From Bacteroidota bacterium (GTDB taxonomy: Bacteria; Bacteroidota; Bacteroidia; B-17B0; Aurantibacillaceae), in the NCBI GenBank assembly GCA_020162035.1, contig JAIUNM010000024.1:1-55403 (forward strand): DNA of 55,403 nucleotides, written 5' to 3'. The notes under the pieces were generated by a model. It was not told where the DNA came from and searched no databases. It saw only the letters and a list, made by a program, of their open reading frames with translations. This document shows positions 1 through 10,678 of this stretch, piece by piece (the stretch's first letter is position 1; the number at the start of each line of letters is the position of its first letter). Position numbers and translations under genes: made by a program.

Positions 1-956
1 ATTGGAGCGGCGGTTTACCGGCTCAACAAATTAATACCGTTACTGCTAATTTCTTAAACAGCCCTAACATCTACAGCGTTACCATATCCGACGGCTGCTC
101 TATTAGCACGCCTTCTGCTACTGCTGTGTTTACAGTGGTGGTGAATCCAAGACCTAGATTTAAAATTCAACCTGATAGTATTAAAGGTTGTGCGCCACAA
201 ACAGTTAATTTTTATGCTACATCAACTAGTACTGCTTATAATGGAAGTAACGATAACTATTTTTGGGTTTTCGGAAATGATGACAACGCAAACGGAAATG
301 CCCCAATGTATACATATCAGTCTCCAGGAACATATTCTGTACAAGTAACTGCAACAAACAGCTTTGGTTGCACAAGAACAATAACAAAACAAAATTTTGC
401 AAAAATATATCCAGTTCCAGTTGCAGGTTTCTATGCAATACCACAAACAACTACATTATTTAATCCGTTAATTACATTTACTAACCAATCAATAGGCGCT
501 TCAAGTTTTTATTGGGAATTTGGTGATTACGATTCGAAAAACAATACTTCTAATTTGATAAATCCAAAACATGAATATAATTTAGTTGGAAATTATACAG
601 CTTATTTAGTAGCCATAAATCAATATGGCTGTAGAGATACAGCAAATTATATGATTAGTATTGAGCCTGACTTAACTGTATATATACCAAATGCATTTAC
701 ACCCGACGAAAATGGAAGAAATGATAAATTTTTAGTTTACGGTATGGGAATAGATGAGGAAAAATTTAAAATGGAAATTTTTGACAGATGGGGTGAACTA
801 ATTCATTCAACAACACAGATAAAAGAAGGTTGGGATGGTAAAGTGAGGGGGTTTGATATTAAAGCAGAAGATGGCGTGTATGTTTATAAAATATTGATTA
901 CAGATTTAACAGGTAAAAAGAAAACCTATGTTGGACATGTAACTTTACTAAAGTAG
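1..956 (+). CDS. PKD-domain protein with T9SS type B (CHU_C) C-terminal sorting domain, 5' partial
   Basis: This is the 3' end of a large secreted surface protein. The frame is open from base 3 with no stop, so the GTG at 126 is internal and the true start lies outside the window. The first 40 residues (WSGG... ...DGC) match the end of an Ig-like repeat. Two PKD domains follow, each with a YxWxFG-like core and a Cys near its end (FGC, YGC). The last ~90 residues carry the gliding-motility-type C-terminal domain (IPNAFTPDENGRNDKF, FDRWGE, WDGK, DGVYVYKI), which targets proteins to the type IX secretion system as a type B signal. In this family such proteins are exported and held at the cell surface, often as adhesins. 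By hand count GC falls from about 46% (1-150) to about 34% (151-300), so the repeat part has a different composition from the PKD part. The ligand is unknown. Confidence 0.9.
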   Translation, partial: WSGGLPAQQINTVTANFLNSPNIYSVTISDGCSISTPSATAVFTVVVNPRPRFKIQPDSIKGCAPQTVNFYATSTSTAYNGSNDNYFWVFGNDDNANGNAPMYTYQSPGTYSVQVTATNSFGCTRTITKQNFAKIYPVPVAGFYAIPQTTTLFNPLITFTNQSIGASSFYWEFGDYDSKNNTSNLINPKHEYNLVGNYTAYLVAINQYGCRDTANYMISIEPDLTVYIPNAFTPDENGRNDKFLVYGMGIDEEKFKMEIFDRWGELIHSTTQIKEGWDGKVRGFDIKAEDGVYVYKILITDLTGKKKTYVGHVTLLK

Positions 957-1137
957 TAAGCTGCTATTTAATTGTGTACTAAAGCAGACTTATTACTAAT
1001 GATTTTTGTTTAAAAATAACACGATTTGTTAATTGGAAATTCAATTAAGATTGTTTAGTATGTATGCTTAAACCTCCATTGCAAAAAAGAGTATAAAGAA
1101 TTAGAACAAGCGGTTAATTAAATATTAGCTAAAACAG

Positions 1138-1926
1138 TTAAATTTTAATTTTATACTCTACTTTTTCAATAAAATTAGTGTCAAAAAATAAGATGCCAAA
1201 ATAAAAAGCATCAATACTGCACTTTACGTTTTTGTTATTTTTTATTTCTGTCCAGGCTTTGTGCATTTCTTTACTCCAATAAATATCATCTAAAACAATA
1301 ATACTTTTAATGTTTATTTTTTGGAGAGCTAAATTAAAATAGTTAAGTGTAGCTTTGTATGTGTGGTTACCATCAATATACAACACATCAAACGTGTTTA
1401 ATTGATTTAATAAATTTGGTAAAGCAACATCAAATAAATTATTAATTATGGTAATGTTTTTTACATCAAGTTTTTTTGAATTTTCATTAGCAAGCAGGCA
1501 CAATTCGTTATTGGCTTCAATGGTGTAAATTTTATTTTCTTTATTAGGCAAAGCTAAGTACAAAGTATTTAAACCAACACTTGTACCTAATTCTATTACT
1601 GTATTGCTGTTTAAAAAATGAATTAGTTTAAATAAAATTTCGTTTTGTTTTTTATTACTAATTCCATATTTAGTAATATCTGACACAGCCCTAGTATTTG
1701 ATTTTAATTTTTTTGAACCAGCACCATAATCTGTAAAATTTATAATTTGTTTACTTTGCAATAAATTAGCTCGTAAATTATTTAATTTTTTAAAATGATA
1801 AAATTCAAAATTATTATAAAAAACTTCTTCGCATAGCTGATAGATAAAAGGGGAATGTACACCATGCCCTTTGTTAGTTGAGGTAAACCAATGTTTTATA
1901 AAACTATTTATTTGGAAAAAATTCAT
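1138..1926 (-). CDS. Class I SAM-dependent methyltransferase (O-methyltransferase-like)
   Basis: A 262-residue protein with a Rossmann SAM-binding motif, VIELGTSVGLNT, at residues 110-121. It is followed by an acidic strand-2 end (YTIEAN), a core DVLYIDGNHTY and a VLDDIYWS strand, the layout of the Methyltransf_24/catechol O-methyltransferase-like group. The N-terminus has the HGVHSPFIY signature at 21-29 that I associate with a Bacteroidota-specific branch. The substrate cannot be read from the sequence. Its start lies 23 bases inside the preceding HTTM gene, so the two are translationally coupled behind ligA. There are no signal peptide or membrane segments, so it should be cytosolic. The gene is extremely AT-rich, like its neighbours. 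Confidence 0.8.
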   Translation of the reverse strand: MNFFQINSFIKHWFTSTNKGHGVHSPFIYQLCEEVFYNNFEFYHFKKLNNLRANLLQSKQIINFTDYGAGSKKLKSNTRAVSDITKYGISNKKQNEILFKLIHFLNSNTVIELGTSVGLNTLYLALPNKENKIYTIEANNELCLLANENSKKLDVKNITIINNLFDVALPNLLNQLNTFDVLYIDGNHTYKATLNYFNLALQKINIKSIIVLDDIYWSKEMHKAWTEIKNNKNVKCSIDAFYFGILFFDTNFIEKVEYKIKI

Positions 1927-3349
1927 TGGTGCAATAACAATATAGTTCTTTATTAGGATTAGTTGTTTTATAATTTTCTAAATTTATTTCGTTAATGTAA
2001 TACAAATTTAAAGCTGCCATTTTTTTATTTGGATGTTCAGCATTCCACTTATTTAAAATATAGTTACAATATAGTGGACGTAAAAACGTATTATTGCCCT
2101 GCATATTTTCAGCTAATTTTCTCCACCTATCTGTTTTATACATACTAACCACATGTTTTGGTTTTTTAAAGTCAACATAATCGCTATCTACCCTTAAATC
2201 GTGTTGCCTTCCAAAACTATCTCTTCCATCATAAACAAACCAACCATCATTTTTTAAAACACTAGGCGAAAACATGCCCCAATATTGCGAAATTTTTATT
2301 GCGTTTAATGCGCCTCTTAAAGGCTTAGCCACTTCGTAACTAAACCATTGTACAGCACTTAAATTAATTAATAAATTAAAAAAAATTAAAAGTACAATTA
2401 CTAATTTTTTAAATTGATTGATGTAAATATTTTGTTTTTTCTTTAAAGCGAAATTTATTTTATATGAGTTTTTAAAACAGGAGATTTTATTTAAAACAGA
2501 ATCTGGTATAAGAGCAATAGCAGTAACCATATTAATAATAAAAAATAAGCCTACAAATAATGTTAAACCAATGCCAATATGCAAAATAATAATTAGTAAA
2601 AAAGTGTAAAATCTAAAAGGAATTTTTTTTGAAGGCAATAAAATAAAAAGTGGAATAAATATTTCAATTATAAATACGATGTAAGTTAAAATTTTCATTA
2701 AAAATGGTTGTGTATAAAGCCAATCGCCAGTATAAGGCAATCTTATTTGGTCTAGGCTTAAGGCGTAATAAATTGCACTTCCTTCTGTTCGCCATTCAGT
2801 ACTTGTTTTTAAACTTACTGTAAAAAAATATACCGAAAATATTAATAACAAGTACGCTAAATTTGCAATAACATTTTGTTGAGGCTTAGTTTTATTCTTT
2901 AATGAATCAATTGAATAACAGTGTTGCCACGGCAAAAATAGTCCCCAAAATAAAGTTAAGCGCAGTAAATCATCGCCCGCTTGTAAAATAAATAAGTTAC
3001 GATTATGTAGTGAAATGTAAAGTAACCAAACAATTATATTTGCAAGTTTTGTTTTGTACCCAATTAATAAAAAAACAACAAAAATAATATGCGTGGTAAA
3101 CATAAACGTTTCCCATACATAACTATCGTAAAATGCGTGTAAACTCCAATAACCACTATACCAACCAAAAATTTTAATTAAATGTGCGGGCCATATACCA
3201 TTTGCTGTATAAAGTGCGGTTAAATCGCCTGCTCTAATAATTAAATCTGCCAAACAAACTAAAGCTAATGCAATACGCATTAACGCAAGCGATTTAAAAC
3301 TTAAAGCGTAGTTTTGTTTAAAATAAATTATGATTCGTTTTAAATTCAT
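1904..3349 (-). CDS. HTTM-domain membrane protein (gamma-carboxylase-like)
   Basis: A 481-residue polytopic membrane protein. The N-terminal two thirds match the HTTM domain, related to the membrane part of vitamin K-dependent gamma-carboxylase: an early SLALMRIALALVCLADLIIR helix, a YSGYWSLHAFYDS loop, HNRNLFILQAGDDLLRLTLF, and a later TEWRTEGSAIYYAL motif. At least six to eight hydrophobic helices are visible. The C-terminal ~150 residues are hydrophilic (YWGMFSPSVLKNDGWFVYDG) and probably face outside. In bacteria most HTTM proteins have no proven reaction, so carboxylation is only a family-level possibility. It sits 4 bases after ligA and overlaps the methyltransferase behind it, forming a three-gene unit. 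Confidence 0.85.
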   Translation of the reverse strand: MNLKRIIIYFKQNYALSFKSLALMRIALALVCLADLIIRAGDLTALYTANGIWPAHLIKIFGWYSGYWSLHAFYDSYVWETFMFTTHIIFVVFLLIGYKTKLANIIVWLLYISLHNRNLFILQAGDDLLRLTLFWGLFLPWQHCYSIDSLKNKTKPQQNVIANLAYLLLIFSVYFFTVSLKTSTEWRTEGSAIYYALSLDQIRLPYTGDWLYTQPFLMKILTYIVFIIEIFIPLFILLPSKKIPFRFYTFLLIIILHIGIGLTLFVGLFFIINMVTAIALIPDSVLNKISCFKNSYKINFALKKKQNIYINQFKKLVIVLLIFFNLLINLSAVQWFSYEVAKPLRGALNAIKISQYWGMFSPSVLKNDGWFVYDGRDSFGRQHDLRVDSDYVDFKKPKHVVSMYKTDRWRKLAENMQGNNTFLRPLYCNYILNKWNAEHPNKKMAALNLYYINEINLENYKTTNPNKELYCYCTNEFFPNK

Positions 3350-3353
3350 TTTT

Positions 3354-5423
<2,070 letters not shown>

Positions 5424-5428
5424 TTAAA

Positions 5429-6478
5429 TTATTTTTTAGGATTTTCTTTTGCAATTAAAATAAAAACTGGAAAATGGTCGCTATACCCACCAGTGTAACT
5501 ACTTCCGCTATACGTTCTAAAAGGGTAACCTTTAAAGTTGCCAAAATCGCTTCGTAAAAAAGGTTTATTAAATATACGAACATTGTAATATTGCCATGTA
5601 TTAAAATTACCATTAACCCAAGGTTCATTTAATATTATTTGATCAAATAAATTCCAACTATCTTGCCATGCTAAAGTTCCTGTGCCATCTTTAAAAGGCT
5701 TTTCCATAGGGTTAAAATATTTTCCTTTTTCGGGCTTTGTATATTCGCCATATGTACCAATAACATCTTTAACACAAACATTTGTAGGGTCATCGTTTAA
5801 ATCGCCCATAATTACAACTTTATTGTTTGGGTTTAAAGCAATTACACTATCTGTAATTCTTCGTGCTACTTTTGCTGCAGCGTTTCTGTTTGGTCGGCTA
5901 GCCATTTCACCACCTCTTCTGCTTGGCCAATGGTTTACTAAAAATGTAACATTATCACCATAAAAATTTCCGCTAACTACTAAAATATCGCGAGTTTTAT
6001 GAGCAGTATCAGTAACTACGGGAACATGGTAGGATACAGATTTTGTAACTTTAAAATAATTAGGGTTGTATATAAAAGAAGGGTCAACACCACGAGCATC
6101 AGGCCCTTCAATATGCACAACTTGGTAGTTTCTGCTTTTAATTTGCTTGTTTTTAACTAAATCCTCTACAACACTTTTGTTTTCTATTTCGCACAACCCT
6201 AAAACCGCAACACCGTCAGGGGTAACATCTGTAGCCATTTTAGAAATAACTTCTGCCATGTGGTCTATTTTAGTCCAATATCTGCTTCCATTCCAGGCAT
6301 TAGAGCCAGCAGGAGTAAAATCCTCATCGTTTTTCCATTGATCATTTAAGGTATCGTATAAATTTTCTACATTCCAAAAACCAATTGCAGATAGGTAATA
6401 ATGCTTTTGTTTATCTAATTTTTGTGCGTTTAATGACACACAAAGTATAAGAGCAGAAATAAAGGAAGTAATTTTCAC
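5429..6478 (-). CDS. Secreted endonuclease/exonuclease/phosphatase (EEP) family protein
   Basis: A 349-residue exported hydrolase of the DNase I-like EEP superfamily, which cleaves phosphodiesters in nucleic acids or phospholipid headgroups with a divalent metal. The first 19 residues form a signal peptide ending in NAQ. The superfamily residues are visible: N36 in FWNVENLYD, the Glu of LCEIEN (E97/E99), H183 in VNHWPS, D226 and N228 in IMGDLNDDP, and the D334-H335 pair in YSDHFPV. It starts with GTG at 6476-6478; there is no in-frame ATG before the upstream stop, so the unusual start is well supported. It diverges from a TonB receptor/DUF5689 pair, which suggests a role in digesting extracellular nucleic acid or phosphodiester before uptake. 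That role is inference. Confidence 0.88.
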   Translation of the reverse strand: MKITSFISALILCVSLNAQKLDKQKHYYLSAIGFWNVENLYDTLNDQWKNDEDFTPAGSNAWNGSRYWTKIDHMAEVISKMATDVTPDGVAVLGLCEIENKSVVEDLVKNKQIKSRNYQVVHIEGPDARGVDPSFIYNPNYFKVTKSVSYHVPVVTDTAHKTRDILVVSGNFYGDNVTFLVNHWPSRRGGEMASRPNRNAAAKVARRITDSVIALNPNNKVVIMGDLNDDPTNVCVKDVIGTYGEYTKPEKGKYFNPMEKPFKDGTGTLAWQDSWNLFDQIILNEPWVNGNFNTWQYYNVRIFNKPFLRSDFGNFKGYPFRTYSGSSYTGGYSDHFPVFILIAKENPKK

Positions 6479-6626
6479 AGCAATTTTTATTATAAAAGTT
6501 TTTAAAACTAATAAATTAATAGATACAATTTTATTTCATTTCACATAAATGTAATTTTAACAATTAAATCATTTTAATAAAACTTTTTGTTAATATTTAG
6601 TTAATTAAAGTGAAATAGCAATTATT

Positions 6627-6634
6627 TATATTTG
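6627..6634 (+). promoter_or_regulatory. Candidate -7 box (TATATTTG) for the TonB receptor
   Basis: TATATTTG matches the Bacteroidota -7 consensus TAnnTTTG exactly. It would place the transcript start near 6641 and leave a leader of about 84 bases before the ATG at 6725. A -33 TTTG at normal spacing is not visible; the nearest, at 6586-6589, is too far upstream. The call rests on the -7 box alone. Confidence 0.45.
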
Positions 6635-6672
6635 TTGCTCGATTTGATAAAAAATGAAGTGATCACCCTTGA

Positions 6673-6712
6673 GGTAAATTTTAGGTTCTATAAAATTACC
6701 GAAGCCGCTTCG
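6673..6712 (+). promoter_or_regulatory. Double-hairpin structured leader upstream of TonB receptor
   Basis: Two back-to-back stem-loops lie 12 bases upstream of the receptor start codon. The first pairs GGTAA (6673-6677) with TTACC (6696-6700) and extends through a TTTTA/TAAAA inner stem with one bulged A around the loop GGTTC. The second is CGAAG-CCG-CTTCG (6700-6712). A GTGATCAC palindrome at 6659-6666 precedes them. There is no T-run after the second hairpin, so this is not a simple terminator. It could be a regulatory RNA leader or a structure controlling ribosome access. I could not match it to a riboswitch class I know. Confidence 0.5.
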
Positions 6713-6724
6713 AAATAAATAATT

Positions 6725-9277
6725 ATGAAACATAAATTTATTCAATTTAAATTTTATTTAGTACTAAGTTTTGTTTTTGGTTTTACAATTACAAAGGCAC
6801 AAATAAGTAATATGGATAGTACCTCTGTGCTTGATAATCAACAATCAGACTCTACAAAAACAAATTTTAATATTCCAATATTTAGTACAAGTGGGGCAGA
6901 TGCAGATTCTGACATGGATCAACAAGATGCAAGTGCTTTATTACAATCAAGCCGAGATGTGTTTACTCAGTTTTCTAGTTTTCAATTTGGGGCTGCACGC
7001 TATCGCATGCGTGGTTTACAATCAGAAAATCAAATCATTATGATTAATGGAGTGGTAGTAAATAATTCTGAAACTGGTATGGCAAGTTGGAGTAGTTGGG
7101 GAGGATTAAATGATGTTACACGCTATGTTGAAAACAGAGTTGGTAGCACATCTAGCCGTTTAAATTTTGCTTCTATTAATGGTTATACTAATATTGATTC
7201 TAAAGCTTCATCATTTAAAAGAGGAACAAGAATTAGCTATGGCTTTGGAAACCGAATTTTTAGACATCGTTTAATGGTTACACATTCAACCGGTATGATG
7301 CAAAATGGCTGGGCTTTTACAATTTCTGCATCAACAAGACAAGGTAATCAAGTTTATGTTCCTGGCACACATTTTAATGCTAATGCATTTTATTTATCAG
7401 CCGATAAAAAAATTAATGATAAACATTTAATTAGTTTAACTGCATTTGCAGCACCTAGAGAACAAGGTCGTTCATCTGCAACCTATAAAGAGGCTATGGA
7501 TTTAACCAACGATCATTATTATAACAGCTTATGGGGTTATCAAAATGGCAAAGTTCGCAACAGTTCTATTAGTAGAGTTAACAGACCAATGATGATGTTA
7601 AGCCACATTTTTAATATTAACACAGCAAGTAAGTTAACAACAAGCGCGTTTGTAACATTTGGTAAATCGGGTTTAACTGCTTTAAATTGGAACGATGCCC
7701 CAAACCCAAGGCCAGATTATTACAAGTACTTACCTAGTTATTTTTACAACCAAAAAGAAGATATAAATGGGGATTTATACACCAGTTTGTGGCAAAATGA
7801 TATTAATACACAACAAATTAATTGGGACAGAATTATAGCAATGAACCAAGCAAATTTATACTCAACGCAATTAGGGCAAATTAACACCAACGAAACCAGG
7901 GCAAGAGTTATTTTAGAAAACAGAATTGAAAACTTATTTAATACTGGTGTTAATGTATTATATAACACAAGAATTAATGACCAAATATTTTTAACTGCGG
8001 GTGCTAATGCTAGCATATACAAAAACAGAAGATATAAAGAAATGGAAGATTTGTTAGGCGCAACGTTTTGGGTTGATGTTGACCAATTTGCTGAAAATTT
8101 AGGGATAGACCAAACAGTGCAACAGAGTGATATTGATAACCCAAACAGAAAAGTATTTAAAGGCGATAAATTTGGTTATGATTATACAACCAATGTTAAT
8201 AGGGCAGAAGTTTGGAGCCAAGTAGAATACAATACAAGCAAAATAGATGCTTATTTTGGACTTACTTTAAATAATAGTAAAGTTTGGAGAGAAGGACACA
8301 TTGCTAATGGTAAGTTTCCTACTACAAGTAAGGGCAATAGTGAAAAACTAAACTTTTTTAATTATGGTGTAAAAGGAGGATTTACCTATAAATTTAACGG
8401 CCGTCATTTTATAACTGTTAATGGAAATTATTTAACTCGTGCCCCTGAAGTTACAAATGTATTTATTTCTCCTCGTGTACGTAACGATATTGTAAATGGA
8501 GTTAAAAATGAAACCGTAATGGGTGGTGATATTAATTATTTAATTAAATACCCAACACTAAAATTACGCGCAACTTATTACTATAATCAAATAAACAACC
8601 AAACCCAATTAAGAACCTATTGGCATGATATATTTAATAATAATGTAAATTATATTTTAACAGGTTTAAACCAAACGCATCAAGGTGTTGAGTTAGGTAT
8701 AGAAAAAACTTTATTTACATCTCATGTAGTACAAGGCGCATTTGGTTATGGTAATTTTTATTACACTAATCGCCCTAAAGCGCAAGCATGGCAAGATAAT
8801 AACTCTACACAATTATTTACCGATAGAACAGTATATATGCAAAATTATCACATAGGTGGCACACCACAAGCTGTAGCTGGTATTGGCTATAGATACAATG
8901 ATAAAAAACGTTGGTTTATAGGTGTGTTTGGTAATTATTTTGCAAATACATTCTTAGAACCAAACCCGGATAGAAGAACTCAAGAAGCTTTAGATAAATA
9001 TATTACTACCGACCCTCAAATTGATGAAATTACAAAACAAGAAAAATTACCTAATTATTTTATTATGAATGCTAACGCAGGAAAATCGTTTAGAGTAAAG
9101 AAAAAATATTTTATTAATGTAAATGTTAGTGTAAATAATATTTTAAACAATAAAAATATTATTATTTGGGGCTTTGAATCGTTACGTTGGGATGTGAATA
9201 ATATAAATAAATTCCCTAATAAATATCAATACATGCAAGGCACTACTTATATGGCAACAGTTAATTTTAGTTTTTAA
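6725..9277 (+). CDS. TonB-dependent outer-membrane receptor (nuclease/DUF5689 locus)
   Basis: An 850-residue outer-membrane receptor. It has a signal peptide (cleavage near KAQ, ~residue 25) and a short Ser/Thr/Asp-rich spacer, then goes straight to a plug domain (YRMRGLQSENQIIMINGVVV, about residues 92-111; ENRVGSTSSRLNFASINGYTNIDS). It lacks the N-terminal carboxypeptidase-like domain common in SusC proteins. The remainder is a long barrel rich in aromatic beta-strand patterns, ending in ATVNFSF with a terminal Phe as expected for barrel assembly. It uses TonB energy to import a bound ligand. The DUF5689 lipoprotein follows by 13 bases and a secreted EEP nuclease is divergent, so the ligand may be a nuclease product. 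Start ATG at 6725 sits after the double-hairpin leader. Confidence 0.92.
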   Translation: MKHKFIQFKFYLVLSFVFGFTITKAQISNMDSTSVLDNQQSDSTKTNFNIPIFSTSGADADSDMDQQDASALLQSSRDVFTQFSSFQFGAARYRMRGLQSENQIIMINGVVVNNSETGMASWSSWGGLNDVTRYVENRVGSTSSRLNFASINGYTNIDSKASSFKRGTRISYGFGNRIFRHRLMVTHSTGMMQNGWAFTISASTRQGNQVYVPGTHFNANAFYLSADKKINDKHLISLTAFAAPREQGRSSATYKEAMDLTNDHYYNSLWGYQNGKVRNSSISRVNRPMMMLSHIFNINTASKLTTSAFVTFGKSGLTALNWNDAPNPRPDYYKYLPSYFYNQKEDINGDLYTSLWQNDINTQQINWDRIIAMNQANLYSTQLGQINTNETRARVILENRIENLFNTGVNVLYNTRINDQIFLTAGANASIYKNRRYKEMEDLLGATFWVDVDQFAENLGIDQTVQQSDIDNPNRKVFKGDKFGYDYTTNVNRAEVWSQVEYNTSKIDAYFGLTLNNSKVWREGHIANGKFPTTSKGNSEKLNFFNYGVKGGFTYKFNGRHFITVNGNYLTRAPEVTNVFISPRVRNDIVNGVKNETVMGGDINYLIKYPTLKLRATYYYNQINNQTQLRTYWHDIFNNNVNYILTGLNQTHQGVELGIEKTLFTSHVVQGAFGYGNFYYTNRPKAQAWQDNNSTQLFTDRTVYMQNYHIGGTPQAVAGIGYRYNDKKRWFIGVFGNYFANTFLEPNPDRRTQEALDKYITTDPQIDEITKQEKLPNYFIMNANAGKSFRVKKKYFINVNVSVNNILNNKNIIIWGFESLRWDVNNINKFPNKYQYMQGTTYMATVNFSF

Positions 9278-9290
9278 TAAATAAAAGAAT

Positions 9291-10598
9291 ATGAATAAAA
9301 TAATAGCAATACTAACCATTGGAATTTTAATTACAACAACTGCTTGTAAACGAAAATATGATTTACCTCCGGTAAAAACACCTGAGTCTGGCCCTGGAAT
9401 TACAATAGATAGCATTAAAGCAAGATTAGGTTCAGTATCAGTATATAAATTTAACACTTCGCGTAATTTATATTGCGTTGTAATTGGAGATGAGGTAACA
9501 GGTAATTTTTATAAGGAAGTTTATGTGCGTGATGCTACAGGCTCTATACATATTAATTTACCAGCATCTGGCGGTTTGTATATTGGCGATAGCATTAGAA
9601 TAAATTTAAATGGATTAAAAGTTCAAAAATCTAATAACTTAATAGAGCTAGATTCTGTTGATATTGAAAAATATGTTGCGAAATTAGCAAGTGGTTTAAA
9701 TCCTCAACCTCAATTGGTAACCATTTCGCAGGCCGTTAGTACTCCTAGTTTACAATCGCAATTAATTCAAATTAACGATGCTGAATTTTTAGCTGCAGAT
9801 CAAAATCAAAATTTTGCTGATGCAGTAAATAAAATTGATGTTAACCGAGGAATTAAAGTTTGTGGTTCAAACACACTAACCGTTAGAACAAGTGGCTATA
9901 GTAACTTTGCATCAAGTAAAACGCCAACCGGTAATGGGAAAATTGTTGGTATTTTAGGGCAATACGGCTCAACCATGCAGTTATATGTTAGAAACCCTAA
10001 TGAACTAGCAATGACGGCTCCTTTGTGTGTAGTTGCTGTACCTACTTTAGCTTTAGGAACGCCAATTGCAACATTAAATGAAACTTTTAGTTCGCAAACG
10101 CTAACCAATAATCCTATTAATTTAACCGGTTGGCACAATATTGATGAACAAGGCAGCCGAACTTGGCAAGCCGATGTTAACTCAGGAAATTATAGAGCAA
10201 AAGCTACTTCTTTTGGTTCGAGTAACCCCGATGCTTCAAATAAAATTTGGTTAATTACCCCACCATTAATTTACACTACTGCTAAAACATTTTCATTCCA
10301 ATCTGCAATGGCATTTGCATCATCTGGTCATACTAACGGTTTACAAGTATTTATAAGCACAAGTTACAACGGAGCAAACTTAACTGCGCCAGGCACATGG
10401 ACAAATGTTACCTCTAGTTTTACTATTGCACCAACTAGTGGTTCTAATTACACTTTTATAAATTCAGGCACAAGTAATTTTGGAGGAGTTGTACCGGGTA
10501 GCTATACTGGTAATATTTTTGTTGGTTTTGTTTACAGTGGCAGTAAACCATCTAACTTTACTACCAATTTTTATTTAGATAATATAACGTATCAATAA
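9291..10598 (+). CDS. DUF5689 lipoprotein with C-terminal choice-of-anchor-J-like domain
   Basis: A 435-residue lipoprotein. The leader ends in ITTTAC with lipid-acceptor C19. The N-terminal part (roughly 35-245) fits DUF5689: repeated OB-like strands such as YCVVIGDEVTGNFYKEVYVRD, IGDSIRINLNGLKV and a VGILGQYGSTMQLYVRN segment. OB folds of this kind are found beside nucleases. Residues ~265-435 resemble a jelly-roll module of the choice-of-anchor J type (GWHNIDEQGSRTWQ, KIWLITPPL, GFVYSGS). It probably sits on the outer membrane as a ligand-capturing partner of the TonB receptor 13 bases upstream, as SusD does for SusC, but it is not a SusD homologue by eye. The partner role is inferred from context. 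Confidence 0.85.
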   Translation: MNKIIAILTIGILITTTACKRKYDLPPVKTPESGPGITIDSIKARLGSVSVYKFNTSRNLYCVVIGDEVTGNFYKEVYVRDATGSIHINLPASGGLYIGDSIRINLNGLKVQKSNNLIELDSVDIEKYVAKLASGLNPQPQLVTISQAVSTPSLQSQLIQINDAEFLAADQNQNFADAVNKIDVNRGIKVCGSNTLTVRTSGYSNFASSKTPTGNGKIVGILGQYGSTMQLYVRNPNELAMTAPLCVVAVPTLALGTPIATLNETFSSQTLTNNPINLTGWHNIDEQGSRTWQADVNSGNYRAKATSFGSSNPDASNKIWLITPPLIYTTAKTFSFQSAMAFASSGHTNGLQVFISTSYNGANLTAPGTWTNVTSSFTIAPTSGSNYTFINSGTSNFGGVVPGSYTGNIFVGFVYSGSKPSNFTTNFYLDNITYQ

Positions 10599-10648
10599 TA
10601 AAATTTCAACTTTGTTTTTAATATAAATTAATACCCCTTTTAAATAAA

Positions 10649-10678
10649 AATCCAACTTCAATTGAGGTTGGATTTTTT
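10649..10678 (+). terminator. Rho-independent terminator after the DUF5689 gene
   Basis: An 8-bp stem AATCCAAC/GTTGGATT (10649-10656 with 10667-10674), extended by weaker inner pairs, is followed by a run of T at 10673-10678. It lies about 50 bases after the DUF5689 stop and closes the receptor/lipoprotein operon. Confidence 0.85.

Noticed and set aside
126..956. GTG at 126 as the start of a complete 276-residue protein
   Set aside because: The same frame is open to base 3 and encodes the end of an Ig-like repeat, so the codon is internal and the gene is truncated by the window edge.
957..1137. Imperfect stem TAAG-CTGC...GCAG-A-CTTA after the first gene as a terminator
   Set aside because: The pairing is imperfect, the loop long, and the T-rich stretch is too far away.
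6659..6712. Known riboswitch (preQ1, SAM-II, fluoride, guanidine, c-di-GMP) in the TonB leader
   Set aside because: None of the conserved core motifs of these classes that I can recall is present; only the hairpin layout is visible.
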